A DNA stretch of 64,000 nt from Ornithodoros turicata (Eukaryota; Arthropoda; Arachnida; Ixodida; Argasidae): the NCBI RefSeq assembly GCF_037126465.1, contig NC_088207.1, forward strand, positions 45,690,143 through 45,754,142, written 5' to 3'. Within the stretch, counting starts at the first letter, position 1. Every line of letters starts with the position of its first letter. The position numbers and the translations under genes were made by a program. The notes below the pieces were generated by a model that did no database searches, was not told where the DNA came from, and worked only from the letters and a program-made list of their open reading frames with translations. Below are positions 43,801 through 54,152 of this stretch, one piece after another.

Positions 43801-45157
43801 TTGTCAAGTACATATGATGAGTTGGAGTTCCATAATTGGAGCATGGCGGCAAAAAAAAAAAAAAAAAAATCCATGACCACTATAGCTTCTATGGCGTGCT
43901 GTCCTGATAATGTATGGTTTCTAGTGAAAGTGTCGTGTGGTTCTTGTTAATGACCTACTTTCTTTCCCCTTTTACAGTTGCAGTTAGGGCAGAGTGCGAG
44001 ACGCAGAAGGCGATTGAGCAAACCGACGCCTGCGGCAGTGCTTTCAAGAGCCACCTCCAGGAGAAACCTTTTAACAGATCCGATCCGGAGGATCACAAAC
44101 AAGCATGCTGGTGAGTATAGTATAATGTGTTGCTTCTACGTAATAAACACAGCAGAACGTTACGCACTACCAGCTCCCGTGGCATAGTGGTTAGGATGAT
44201 CGCTCTCCACGCTGAGACTGGGAGGGGACACGGGTTCGGATCCTGTCACCGGCTGTGCTGTCTGAGGATTTCCCTGGGTTTTTCGAAGACTTTCCATACG
44301 AATGTCGGCACGGTTCCCCCTGAAGTCGGCCCAGGCCGCATACTAACCCACCCCCCTGTCCCTCTCTCCTTCCTGCTGTCCTCTCTCAATCTGTACGCCG
44401 CTCATAGCCACACTTGCTTCGCGGCGCTAACACGAACTTTTAAAAAAAATAAGAATGTTACACAGCGTGAGCTTAGTTCAACTTTACACGTAAATCAATT
44501 GTTTCAATACAACGAATTTGCTACTACGTTGCACGAGTTCGTTCTCAAGAAAGCTATGGTACGGGTTGGGACAAAAGTTTACGGAACACGGGAGCGACGT
44601 ACTTTTTCTTCGGTGCGACACCCTAGCGGCTGCCGCAACCGGATGAGTTCACTGTTTTGGAGGGGTGGAAGGGTTTGCTGTTAGCGACACACAGTGGTAG
44701 TTCAGTGTCGCTTGGGTGTGCCTCGGAGGGAAGCCACCGCTGTGTGTCGCTCACAGCCTACCCTTTTACCCCTCAGAGACAGTGAACTCACCTGCTTCCG
44801 GCGGCCGCTAGGGTGTCGCACCGAAGAAAAAGCACGCCGCTCGCGTGTTCCATAAAGTTTTGTCCCAACCTGTACATCATGGAATTTCACTCCTCTGTCT
44901 GCTTGATTCGCAGCTCCTTGGAAGAACTTCAAGAGTGCCTTGAAAGCGCAACAATGGAGTCGGGATGCCAAGAAGAAGTCGCCCCATTTGTCGAAGGACT
45001 CGCCGAGACGGCGCGGGACCTGATTGGGAACGTCTACAGCATCCCGTGTAATTACACGTGTTCCGCTGGCACCAACACACTGTTCCATAGCTCATGTCGC
45101 GTCATGTGGATATTCTCAACAGCGCTCGTATTTATGTTAGGGGCGTCGAGAACATAA
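31846..45157 (+). CDS. Small secreted cysteine-rich protein with C-terminal hydrophobic tail, 3 exons, 12-kb first intron
   Basis: Exons 31846-31885, 43978-44110 and 44914-45157 join in phases 1 and 2 to give 138 residues. The signal peptide is MDLAVLCVLCSLLVAVRA, interrupted by intron 1 at the same place as in the paralogue at 11662. The mature part has nine cysteines. The shared pattern is two singles, a CC pair spanning the exon 2/3 junction, then ECL, GC and a CNYTC motif parallel to CDYHC of the paralogue. There are two N-glycosylation sequons (NRS, NYT). The end (MWIFSTALVFMLGASRT) looks like a GPI-anchor signal. Donors are G|GTGAGT and TG|GTGAGT; acceptors are TTTTACAG and GATTCGCAG. 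The family is not recognised. An extracellular, surface-attached role is inferred. Confidence is lower for exon 1 because intron 1 is 12.1 kb. Confidence 0.72.
33404..33652. mobile_element. Fold-back MITE (GTACGCC family), intact 249-bp copy in intron 1
   Basis: It has CACTCTTAAAAATGAACTTC and TTCATTTCTAAGAGTG ends, GGCGTACGCC in the left arm and GGCGCACGCC in the right, and a GTGAACTT...TTGTCACAA inner stem. CG lies outside each end. Confidence 0.93.
33827..34157. mobile_element. Fold-back MITE (GTACGCC family) with tail extension
   Basis: The left end is CACTCATAGAAGTGAACTTC. The inner stem is CTTGTGGCAATTATG / CATAATGCCACAAAAATGG, different from the copies at 30838 and 33404. The hairpin ends near 34084. 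A further ~70 bp (TTCTGTGTGGCCGACAACGG, then CGAGCCGAT and CATTACCCCCTCC) runs to a second terminal TTTTTAAGAGTG. The same extension follows the copy at 1853. Confidence 0.85.
34158..36470. other. Part of intron 1 of the cysteine-rich gene, no exon seen
   Basis: It holds a (CA)n stretch near 35455-35475 and an A-run at 35508-35518. A 168-codon minus-strand frame (36098-35592) has no recognisable domain. Confidence 0.4.
36473..36645. mobile_element. pogo/Tigger-type MITE, 173 bp, TA target duplication
   Basis: The inverted termini are GAGTGAACCCTCGTTATTAT (left) and ATATTAACGAGGGTTCACTG (right), that is CAGTGAACCCTCGTTA with one left-end change. TA lies directly outside both (36471-36472 and 36646-36647). 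Internal GGTCATAATGCGG and TCATATTAACGGGGG repeats are also partly inverted. It lies inside intron 1 of the cysteine-rich gene. Confidence 0.88.
37570..37705. repeat. Small fold-back repeat
   Basis: CGGTTTAGACAAAGACT near 37597 and its partner AGTCTGTGTCTAAACCG ending at 37690 are inverted. GCACAGAGACACG/CGTGTCTCTGTGC forms an inner stem. Looser complementarity extends outward (GGTTGGTACAT / ATGTAC). It is probably a degraded MITE. Confidence 0.65.
37710..41620. other. Part of intron 1 of the cysteine-rich gene, no exon seen
   Basis: It has low-complexity tracts such as CATTTCATTTCATTT near 38216 and a GTT run near 40920. No splice-bounded coding exon was recognised. Confidence 0.4.
41622..41662 (+). 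repeat. (TCCAA)n microsatellite
   Basis: AATTCAATCCAATCCAATCC and further copies form a pentanucleotide run. Confidence 0.85.
41705..41818. repeat. Imperfect inverted repeat
   Basis: ACTCCATAAATGTAA... with GAGTCTGAGCACACAGAGG pairs imperfectly with CCTCTGTGTTGCCCAGACTC and a GATTATGGAGT end. The hairpin is about 110 bp, perhaps a small MITE. Confidence 0.6.
42030..42181. mobile_element. Fold-back MITE (GTACGCC family), right arm truncated, altered core
   Basis: The left end is CACTCTTAAAAATGAACTTC. The core palindrome is replaced by GGAGGAGGAGCCTATTTTGT / ATAGGCTCCTCCTCCCGTTT, which is again self-complementary. The right outer arm is lost after CCCGTTTT. Confidence 0.8.
42915..42960. repeat. 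Palindrome of about 46 bp
   Basis: CAAACACACACAACCAACTC-AA and its complement meet at an AA centre with one unpaired base. Weaker complementarity (GATTGCGAATAC / GTGTTCGCAATC) continues outward to about 42880-43002. Confidence 0.75.
44170..44452 (+). mobile_element. tRNA-derived SINE in intron 2 of the second cysteine-rich gene
   Basis: The A box is TGGCATAGTGGTTAGGATG and the B box GGTTCGGATCC. The body (CTGGGTTTTTCGAAGACTTTC, GAATGTCGGCACGGTTCCCC) matches the copy at 26299. It ends in an A-rich tail. A 12-bp target-duplication-like pair, GAACGTTACGCA (44155-44166) and GAATGTTACACA (44453-44464), flanks it with two mismatches. The start of the SINE is about 60 bp after the exon 2 donor. Confidence 0.9.
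44562..44872. mobile_element. Fold-back Tc1/mariner-type MITE with ~130-bp arms
   Basis: The arms begin CGGGTTGGGACAAAAGTTTA and end TTTTGTCCCAACCTG, with TA directly outside (44560-44561 and 44873-44874). Both arms carry CTTTTTCTTCGGTGCGACAC and CACCCTAGCGGC in opposite sense. It lies in intron 2, ending about 41 bp before exon 3 of the cysteine-rich gene. The open frames seen here are arm artefacts. Confidence 0.9.
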
Positions 45158-45464
45158 CAGGACATCCTTTGCGTAGGGCTATTGCAAATGATTCGAAAGG
45201 TATGATGTTTCTACAGACACAATGACTGCAGACAATGCCTTAGAAGATAATTCGACGGCAAACGTCCCCAGTTTCATATACGACATTACATGCGGTACCA
45301 AATTCGTCAAAGTGCCTTCCAAGGAGCCACCAAGACACGGAACGGAAGACACGACGAACAATGTGTGTCTGATCGTGTGTTTCGTCCGTATTTTCGAGGC
45401 TCCTTACAAATGAAGATCTTGTCAAAGGTCGTTCTCAGTATTAGGTTGGTATCACGGGGCTTGG

Positions 45465-45726
45465 GGCCGTATTCTTAAAAGACTCTCAAGTCGACCCTCC
45501 ACTCGAGCTGCTGCTCGTTGAGACTAGTTCTGTGCTCCAAAAATCGACCTTGACTCGAAACGCCCTCCGAGCGGAAGAAATCGTTAGCGCTTTCCACGAG
45601 TACCACACGGTAGAGCCACTGTTTCCTTGAAGCCCAATGACTCCTCAAGTGGAGGAACGCTTCTTTCCTCCACTCACTAGAGTCCACGCGAGGTGCCCAG
45701 TCAAGGATCGTCTAAGAATACAGCCG
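45465..45726. mobile_element. MITE with GGGCCGTATTCTTA termini
   Basis: The left end GGGCCGTATTCTTAAAAGAC and right end TCGTCTAAGAATACAGCC are inverted. Internal CAAGTCGA / TCAAGG segments are partly so. The exact borders and target duplication are unclear. Confidence 0.65.
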
Positions 45727-46563
45727 ACAGAGGATGCGTCGTCGCCTCAAATCGCGCGTTTGTCTCGCGTCGCATGCAGAAGTAACTGCCACAATAGGTT
45801 TGTAAAACAGTTAAGCGGTTGATACTGTAGCTATGAAATATATGTGTACCTCATCATAACAAAGATTGCGGAGAATCTCTCGAATTCGACAATTATGGGA
45901 GAGAACGTGTGGACAGGAACCTGAGGTGTTTGAAACGGGTTTTGACCTTCTCATCCAGGGAAGCCCCTTACCTACAGGTTTGCTTCTATCCCTACCACCA
46001 GAAGTTTACTTGGCAAAGAACGGTAAATATAACGCGGCAGGTAGACGAAATACCCAGTGGAGAAGCCCCCTAAAAATGGAACAGTGAGTGGTCTCCTACT
46101 CGTAGATATGAGTGACTGTCTATATTTCTTGCCAGCTTGCTGCCTTCCGCAACAAATGTGTAGATGATGTGCGTTGTAAATAGGGTTCCGGGTTTTCAGA
46201 TTTAACCGTTATCTAAAGTTATTTAAAGTTATCCGGCTTTATCCGGAATACTCCGGTTTGTAATGTTCCAGTAACCGAGAGCTCTGCCCCTATGACTGTT
46301 TGACGGGGTTTGTTTCCTTTTGTGTCGAGTTTTTTTCGATTCGGGGGGTACCACGACAAGGAAAGGTGGGTCTCTGGACCCAAATCTGCCGTACAACGAG
46401 TCATTCACTTAACAATGCCCAAAGCATCAGTGTAATGTGGCTGAACTTCATCCTTGCCTAGAGACACTTCGACATTGGGATCATTGAGTACCGCACCCTA
46501 TTTAATGACTCGCTACTCGGCAGGAGGGCATTTTCAGGGCGCTCGAGTCTTGTCCCAGCACTG

Positions 46564-47090
46564 CACTCTAAGAAAAAAGCAGCAGAGTGTGGAGTAACTG
46601 CATCTTCTAGTCCCCTAGACTGCTCCCCATTTTAGTCCCCTAACCCCGACATTTACTCCCCAGGACAGCAAATCGTCACTGAACTTCACAAATGGTCTTC
46701 CGAATGCAACAGTCTACGTAAATATGTGCTCTTGGTCAATTCGATGGCATTAGACGGTATAACTGAGCCAACTTAGCAATTTTTCACCCACACAGAGTAA
46801 GAAACAGTTAGTGCTTCTCTCTTCGCAAATTGTGCCCTATGTGTGTCGCAAGGTTTTATATCACCCGATATATCACGGTTGACGGTTTAATTCAAAGTAT
46901 ATTCATTGACGCACACGAATTATGTATACCTGCGACTCTTAGAACAGAGCGTGAAATGCAGCCCCCCACTCAGTGACATTCATTTTATACCGTGCATTTA
47001 CTCCCGAAAGGGACTATTTTTTGTGGCAGCGCATTTAGTCCCCAAAAGGAGCAAAATAACTCCTTCTCCTTTTTTTTTTTTCTTAGAGTG
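46564..47090. mobile_element. MITE, third family with CACTCTAAGAAAA termini
   Basis: CACTCTAAGAAAAAAGC at the left and TTTTTTTTTTCTTAGAGTG at the right are inverted. The interior has repeated AGTCCCCTA/TTTACTCC motifs. TG lies outside both ends. Confidence 0.75.
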
Positions 47091-48820
47091 TGAAACTGAC
47101 TGGAAGATCTGCCGCACCACACTGAGCGTTTTGCAAGGCACATTCTCATTCTTTTTCTAAGTACGGCAATTAGCAGTCGTCGTTTTCCTTTTTTTTTCTT
47201 TTTTTTCCCTCCGACTATGGGATATATTACCTCAGTTCCAAAAGATAAACTACGAAAAATTCCCAGAAAATACTAAACTCGAAAAACACCTTCCCGAATA
47301 TGCAAAAAATAAATACACAAACTCCAGAAACCCGGAACCAGTCATCAAGTGCCTACAGGCGCCTGTCCGCATGCTCTCTGCATGTGAGAGCGGCACAAAA
47401 TCACTCGCTCAGATTTTTTATGTTTTTATTTCATCGTGGTGTCCTACTGCGCACTGCAGACTGTTGCAAAGCAGCTACTGTCTACCGCTCTCTGCATAGG
47501 ATGGTTTCTGTCAAAATAAATTATTTTTCTTCGTTCCCTTCCTAAAGGCGTGTGATCTGTATGACTGGTAAACATGTACAGCCACGAAGACGGGTGTCCA
47601 GTGCAGCATACACAGACCATGCGGCAATAACTTCAGACGAGACATTGCCCACACTTTCTTCATATCAACCATATCATTTATGTACAGGTAGGATCGTATG
47701 ATATATACACAAGCACTCAAGCAAAATTTAAAGGTTCCATCGAAAGTGCGATAGTTCATGATACGGACATATACACATACAATAAAACATTTTTAACGGT
47801 GTACTAATACTGCTTTACATGTAAAATTACATCCGCATAAGCTTGCCCGTCGAGAAAAGGTTGACTTTTTGCGAGGATTGTTGTTAAATATATTAATTAC
47901 GATGTCCTTGTCCCACGTCCATACTGTGGCATTGATCTCCGTGCACGTCATAGATTAAACGTAGGAAATCCTTAGATGTGTTTATCATATCATCATCATC
48001 ATCATCATCCTTATCTCGAGGCAAGCTTACATACATTCGTTCTATCACCCATTGCACAGCAGTCATATAAATTAAAAGCATCGAGTATTGGGGAAGATGA
48101 AATAGAATTTAAAAGAAAACTATAGTATATTTATCCCATTTAACATCAACGGTATTCGATATATGAATGCTTAGAGGAACGCAAATACAAAGACAAAGAG
48201 GGGTCTATACAAGCCTCGGTGTTGTCAAGGCTGGCTATGGCGATGTCATCGCGATACATACATTTTAAATTTCTAATTTACTTACTCGATATATTATAAC
48301 TGCTCTCAAAAATACGAAAGTGTGGCTCATCCGGGTGTGGAAGAGCAGGACAATAATTGTGAACATTTACAGACAAGTATCATCGTATAATGCGTGATTT
48401 GTACTGCCATCTCGGGGGGAAAGACTGAATGTTCGTAGTGTACTGAAAGTAATGAGCAATGAGGTAACGAAAGAAATTGAATGTTATAATCAAAAGAGGG
48501 CAAGCTGATTTACGGGAGCTCCGAGTGTACGAGAAAGCAAATGGTGTGTTAGTCGGAGTACAAAATTGATTTATTAGACACACTTCTCAGCAGACGCAAC
48601 CGAATAGGGAGTTGATTAACTGACGTCATCCCTCCCAGAGAGCACTGGCTTCGAAAAGGCGAACTCGCCGCCATGATGTAGGTCCCTCGAAGTTTGGTTC
48701 CGGTTTTCGTTCACTGCCATGTGCTTTTTGCAGGACTATTAACGTTTAAAACATAGAGATTACTTGGATTGTGGTACAAAAAGAAAAAAGAACATCATGG
48801 TCGATCCATTGGTGGATCCG
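47091..48820. other. Intergenic, no gene recognised
   Basis: AT-rich sequence with a T-run at 47190-47208 and an (ATC)n microsatellite at 47985-48010. No exons were recognised. Confidence 0.4.
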
Positions 48821-48825
48821 ACGGA

Positions 48826-49230
48826 AATGCGTTAGCATTAAAACTGGAAAACCCTATGGGAACTCCCCTTCACAACGCTACACAACCGTTCAACGACCCT
48901 TCACACGAGCCTACACAACGCTAACGCAAGACAGCATCCGGAGCCAAACGAGACTTTCGGGCTTCCTCCGATTCAGCTTCGAGGCGCTGCCTCAAAGCCT
49001 CGGCCTTCTTTTGCCGCCGCTCCTTCGCACAGCTTTCATAACCCATGGCGCGCCCACGCAGACACGTCTGAACATGTCGACCATCACAGCTGCACTGCCG
49101 AGGCGTCGCGTCGCGCTCTCCACGCGCCCTCTCCTTCCCTCTCCACTCACCGCGCATGCGCCCCGCTCCGTGGCTACAGACAGGCCACACCGCGATTCTT
49201 TCGTAGCGAGGACTCTAATGCTAACGCATT
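48826..49230. mobile_element. MITE with 15-bp inverted ends AATGCGTTAGCATTA
   Basis: AATGCGTTAGCATTA (48826-48840) is exactly inverted at 49216-49230. Internally, ACACAACGCTA-type repeats occur. A 153-codon open frame across it is not a gene. Confidence 0.75.
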
Positions 49231-49239
49231 AATAATATT

Positions 49240-51408
49240 CACACAGTACAGTAACTCTGAAACATCAAATATACTGTGAATGCGAAGTGCTTGAAGGCAT
49301 GGACCAGACCTACATCACGGCGGCAAATCTGCTAGCAACAGTGGCGCTCTCCTGCGGATGACGTCATGTGAATAAACCCTAGATGCCGAGTTATTCGGTA
49401 TGGTGAATGCATTACAGTGGCAGACTATCTTTAAACTTCCGATATATTTCAACGAATATAAAGCGGCAAGCTTGGTGAGCAGTGCCTGATGTAAGGAACC
49501 TTTATCCTTGCCAGTTACTAACGGTCAAAGGTGAGTCATGTTGTTTCGATAGAGCACGACTACAACGTGTTTTATCAGCACGATACCATGATTGCCCGCA
49601 GCAGATAACTGATCCACGTGGCTGAACTGAAAGACATGCTCGTTACTTTCAGTACCGTATAAATCAGCATATGGAGGTTCTCTGCAACTTGGTAGTTGGA
49701 ATCGTTATTGACCAATGGGTATCTTTCCTAATCTTTTTCTGACAGCCTAGCGGATCTTCAGTGAACTTGTCAGAGCTTGTCGGAGCCTATCGTGCGGCGT
49801 GACGAAAGCAGGTCTTTTAGCACTGAATCTCAATACTAGACTTGGAACTGCGCGGGACGAGCTCTTGCTGTACCCATTCACCTGGGCCAGCCTACCTCTC
49901 CTCGTATTCCAATATATTCGTACGAGCGACATCCCCAGGGAATATTCTAGTGGAAGAAAAAGCAAAAAAAAAAAAAGCTCACTGGGCAGATGTTCCGCCA
50001 CGTGTTATGTTCAGCATTCGAACAGTGCCGGATACCGCGCAGTTAGCAGACGACACTGTGTCTTCTCCTGTCGTCTACTATGAAATATCTTGTGGCTGAG
50101 CAGCATGATATCCCCCACGGTTAGCAGTGCACGAATAGACATGACGTTGAGCTCTCGCGCTTACGTGGCGGCAAAAAGCTACTAAGTTCTTCGTATCTGT
50201 CGCTGGTGTGTCCTGGGGAAGGCTGCTCGTGCGAGTACACGGCAGGGGCGTCGTCGGTGTGTGAATCACCCGCGCAAAAAGGGCCACTCGTTCAATGCAC
50301 ACGGAATGACCCTCGGCATTTCGAATTAGGGAAGAGGTCCATCGGCACTGAACTTAAAACCTGGAACAGATGTAGTCTCGGCTTTCACGGAACTCCTGAA
50401 ATTACAAACTTTGTGTCACTCGTATTCGAAGTTTATCTTTCGTGGGTATGTGCTCTAAATCGTAGCGGCAACCTAACATAAAGCGAAAGTAACGAAAGTT
50501 GCCGTATAAGAAAAACAGATCTGAATTAGGGAAAAAGAAAATAGCTTACATACGACTCGTTGCAGAAAATTCAAGATTCAAGTCAACTACAATATGCGTC
50601 AAGTTGCAGGCTCCCACTGCCAGAAAGAACAAAGCAAGGAAATAATGTGAGGGCAAGGTGTGGTAAGGAACCATAATAGAATTGGTGACCAGCAAAGGAA
50701 GTGCGCGGTGGTGACAAAGGCGTACACTTATTTTTAAAAAATGTCGATAGCGCTACAGTGACTTTTATATCCGCTTTGAGCGAACAACGACATTGTAGGA
50801 ATGAGAATCTTTGAGCTTTATGCAGGTTCTGGTACTAGAACAGACGATGGGAAACAACGCCACTGGTGAACCCGCATGCAGGCTGCCAACATGTCAAGCT
50901 GCCTTTCTGTTTCCCACATACATGTGATTACAATTATCTAGAACCTCTAATGCTCCCATTTAGCACAAGAAACTACATATGTACAAATACATCTCAAGAC
51001 TCAGCTGAGGTTATACGACCCTACTGTGTTAATAATGTATCACCTGGGTTTAAGCAGGCCACTAGGAAAGGACAAATGTCCAACTAAAATGTTCGATCGT
51101 TATAAATACATATTTTCTTACTACCTCTGAATGGCACTGTAAACAATGGCAATGAAGGTGTTTCGAAGTCGGGAAAGCGCCCTGATGTGTAAACGGGAGC
51201 AGAGTGAAGACCCCTGGATACCAACCAAGAACGCCTCATTCTTCTTTTGGTCTCAAAAACACGCCCTAAGCTGACGGTAAGCTGTGGTGATGTCGCCAGA
51301 AACTCGCGTTATAACTTTATGACTACGAAGTTAAAACGCGATCCCCAGTGCGCGCACGTTGTAGGCATCCAGAAAGGAAGCTTTGTACATAGCCGCTTGT
51401 TCGCGCCA
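49240..51408. other. 3' flank of SHANK, no other gene recognised
   Basis: This probably includes the SHANK 3' untranslated region directly below 51409 on the minus strand. No clear poly(A) signal was fixed. Short open frames lack recognisable domains. Confidence 0.4.
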
Positions 51409-54152
51409 TTACTTCATGTAGCGCCTTAGCGAGCGCTCCATGTTGAGCCGGTGGCCCACTTGCTTGACGCCGAGGCCCATGAAATCGTTAGAGTCCATGT
51501 TTGCCAGCTTCACTCCCGTGATGCCCGCCTCAACGAAGCGGGGCCGGTACTCCTGCAGGAAGAGACTCTCCAGCCAGTCGCTCACATCCCGCGCACTCCA
51601 CTCCATGAGCGGCTTTTGCCGGAATTCTCGCTGGACGGACTTGAGCCGAGCCAGGTCACCGGCTTGCCGCTCGACCGGGACGACCAGCACGTGAGGATCG
51701 GGCTTCCGCCCCACAGTACCGTAGCCTGGTCGGTACGCCTGCATGGCAGCTGCCGTGTCGTACCCACCACGATGGTGTGGCATCGTCGATGTCGGTCGCA
51801 AAGTGGCCGCGTGTTGGGGCGAGCCGTTCATGCGATAATATCCGGCGTGATGACTATAGTGGCAGGCTGACGGTTGGCGCGGAGGCTCGGTCCTCCGGCA
51901 TTCGTCCGAGAACTCTGGAGGTGGAGCAATGGGTTCAGCTGGTGGAACGTGCGGCTGCGATCTGGTGGAAAATTCTGGAGGGGGAGGGACGAGGTCCGTC
52001 AGTGGCTCTGCTTCGTTGACGGAGGAAAGCCCAAGGGAGTCGACCTGCAGTCGGATAAACTGCAGGCTCTCATCGATACTACGGCGCAGGCTGGAGCATT
52101 CGGCATCCGCGACTGCGCGACTCGCAGTGTCGCGACGTGTCGCGTGAACTTTCTGATCCAGGCGGATCTTGAGCGTTTTTTTCGGTATCCCACCGACGAT
52201 TATAGGAGATTGAGCCTTCTCCTGGGGTCGTCGAAGGGACGCCGTGGCTGACGGAGGGAGTGGGTGGTGTCCGCTCGGACGTGGGGCAGTTCCGTGCCCC
52301 ATAGGAGTGCGAATATTGCGCCGGTTGAGAGCTTCGAGGGTTGCAGCAGACGCGGTAACAGAAGGAGGAACCATGTCCTCGGCGGACTGCTGTCGCTGGA
52401 AGTAGTAGGCGCTGAGTCGCTTCGCCACAAGTGAGGCCTGGTCATAAGCGCTCGACTCGTGCCGCTCGTTCTGCGTCTCCACGTCGGACGACACTCCGCT
52501 GGAACTGTTCTCCATCTCATCTTGAATGAAATCTTTGGGACATGATTTAGAGGTCCTCAGAGAGGCATCGTCTTGCGTCATGTGCAGCGGTTCATCAATG
52601 TTTTGTTGTCTACGCTGCTTACTGCTCTTCTGTGGACCCCCAACACTCCTCTTCTCAAAGGCAGATATGTTCTCCTTGACGGACCCAGTTGAGACTTCCA
52701 AGACTAGCTTCTCACTTTCAAGTGGATCGCGCTTGATGTGTACAATAGTTTCACCCCGCGATGATGTCTGAGCGTAGTGCTGAGGCCTTCTGTGTTCAAT
52801 TTCCTCTTTCTTGTTGCTTGGTGCCTCAACCCTTCCTGTTTTCGCTTCTGTCGGTTCCAGTTGACTTAGAGGCTTTTCCTGAGAAGTCTGTTGTGTCGTT
52901 GGTTCCGCCTTAGCAGTCTTTGAGTGGGGAGAGGTGATGACGTCTTTCTTCGACAATTCTTCCGAAACCGAATTTTGTGCAGACTGTGCTGGCGAGCCAG
53001 TAGCCTTGAAGGTACCGAGAGCCCCAGCATGATCTACTGAAGACCGTGGCATGCTGGATTCCTCATCTGTACTGTCGTAGTCCGGTTCTGGAATATATGG
53101 CTCAGATTCACGTGATTCATCCTGGAACGCTGTAGTCGCCTGTGTTGATGGAGGTGCTCTCAGCTTCTTGCCTCTCAATGACCGCATGGAAGCATCCGTC
53201 GGCGTCGGCTGTACAACCCTGAAGGTTGAATACACAACGTTCTCTCGAGATGCTTCGGTCGTCGTGGGTTCCATAGACGATGTCCTGTTTGGTATTCGCG
53301 GAGGAAGTGAGTGAGACCTGGAACTCGAACCTGGAGTTGGCGTCCTACTAGGTCGTGGCTGCGTCATGCTTCCGCGCTGGTAATCCGATGGTGCTTTGTA
53401 CCCAACAGTGACCACCGACTCTGGCGAAGCATAGAGCTTAGCACTATCACCTGGTCGGAAACTTGACATCACCTTTGAGTCCCCTGAAGCAACTCCGTCC
53501 ACATTCGCGTAGTCTCCTATAGATTGTGAGACATCTACTTTGACCACCTGACCCACAGGAGGAGGGGGCGGTGGATGGCTAGGAGGAGGGCAACGAACAG
53601 GATGACTAGCTTTCTCTTTCTTGGTCAGCGGAAGAGTCTCCGCGTAGATCTGCGACTGGCGGTTGCTGTTCTGCTGTACGCGAGCGTAAATGTCTTCAAT
53701 CGAGCGCCAGGAGTCCTGGTAAGACTCTAACGCTAGGGCGAGGTCGTCCTGACTTCTGCTTCGCCGTTTGTCGAGTGCAAACTCGGTCGCGTTCAAGTCT
53801 GGGACGCTGTGAGAGTCCTTCATGCCCTCTGCTGGCCTCGGTGCTCTTGCGCGAGACCGCTTCATTGCAGCGACGCTGCCGTAGACCCGCGGAGTACCCG
53901 CTGCTGACTGTTCCGTGCTCTGCCGAGTGAGAAAGGCTTCCAACTCGGCGGCCGTCATTCGCCGGGAGCTGGGTCGCGATCGAATGGACGCTGTACGAGG
54001 CGTCTCAGAGGATTGTGTGCTAGGTACGTTCTCTACTGTCGTCGTGGCGCTGGCAGGCGCAGGTGCGCCATTCTTAGGGATGCTTTCAATTGAGCTGCTT
54101 TTCGTAGAACGGCCTTCGGAATCGTACTCGTTTAGGGACTTATCCAGGACTT
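51409..54152 (-). CDS. Shank: SHANK terminal exon: disordered linker with Homer-type motifs, and SAM domain
   Basis: This 2744-nt exon encodes the last 914 residues or so. It starts after acceptor TTTGTGCAG by completing a Glu codon (GLTEI|EVLDKSLNEY). Most of it is low-complexity Ser/Thr/Pro/Gln sequence, including a PPPSHPPPPPP tract. Two PPPEF motifs (minus strand, 51970-51987 and 51910-51924) fit PPxxF, the ligand of Homer EVH1 domains. The SAM domain closes the protein (MEWSARDVSDWLESLFLQEY, then GVKLANMDSNDFMGLGV, ending RRYMK). SAM domains of SHANK polymerise into sheets. An exon of this size covering the whole linker is also usual in vertebrate SHANK genes. Confidence 0.93.

Noticed and set aside
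44170..44250. Possible tRNA gene with A and B boxes
   Set aside because: It has no cloverleaf acceptor pairing I could draw and continues into a SINE body with an A-rich tail; the copy at 26299 is the same element.
44127..44684. 185-codon plus-strand frame
   Set aside because: It spans the SINE and one arm of the fold-back MITE, so it is a repeat artefact.
48771..49232. 153-codon plus-strand frame
   Set aside because: It runs across a MITE with inverted AATGCGTTAGCATTA ends and has no protein-family features.
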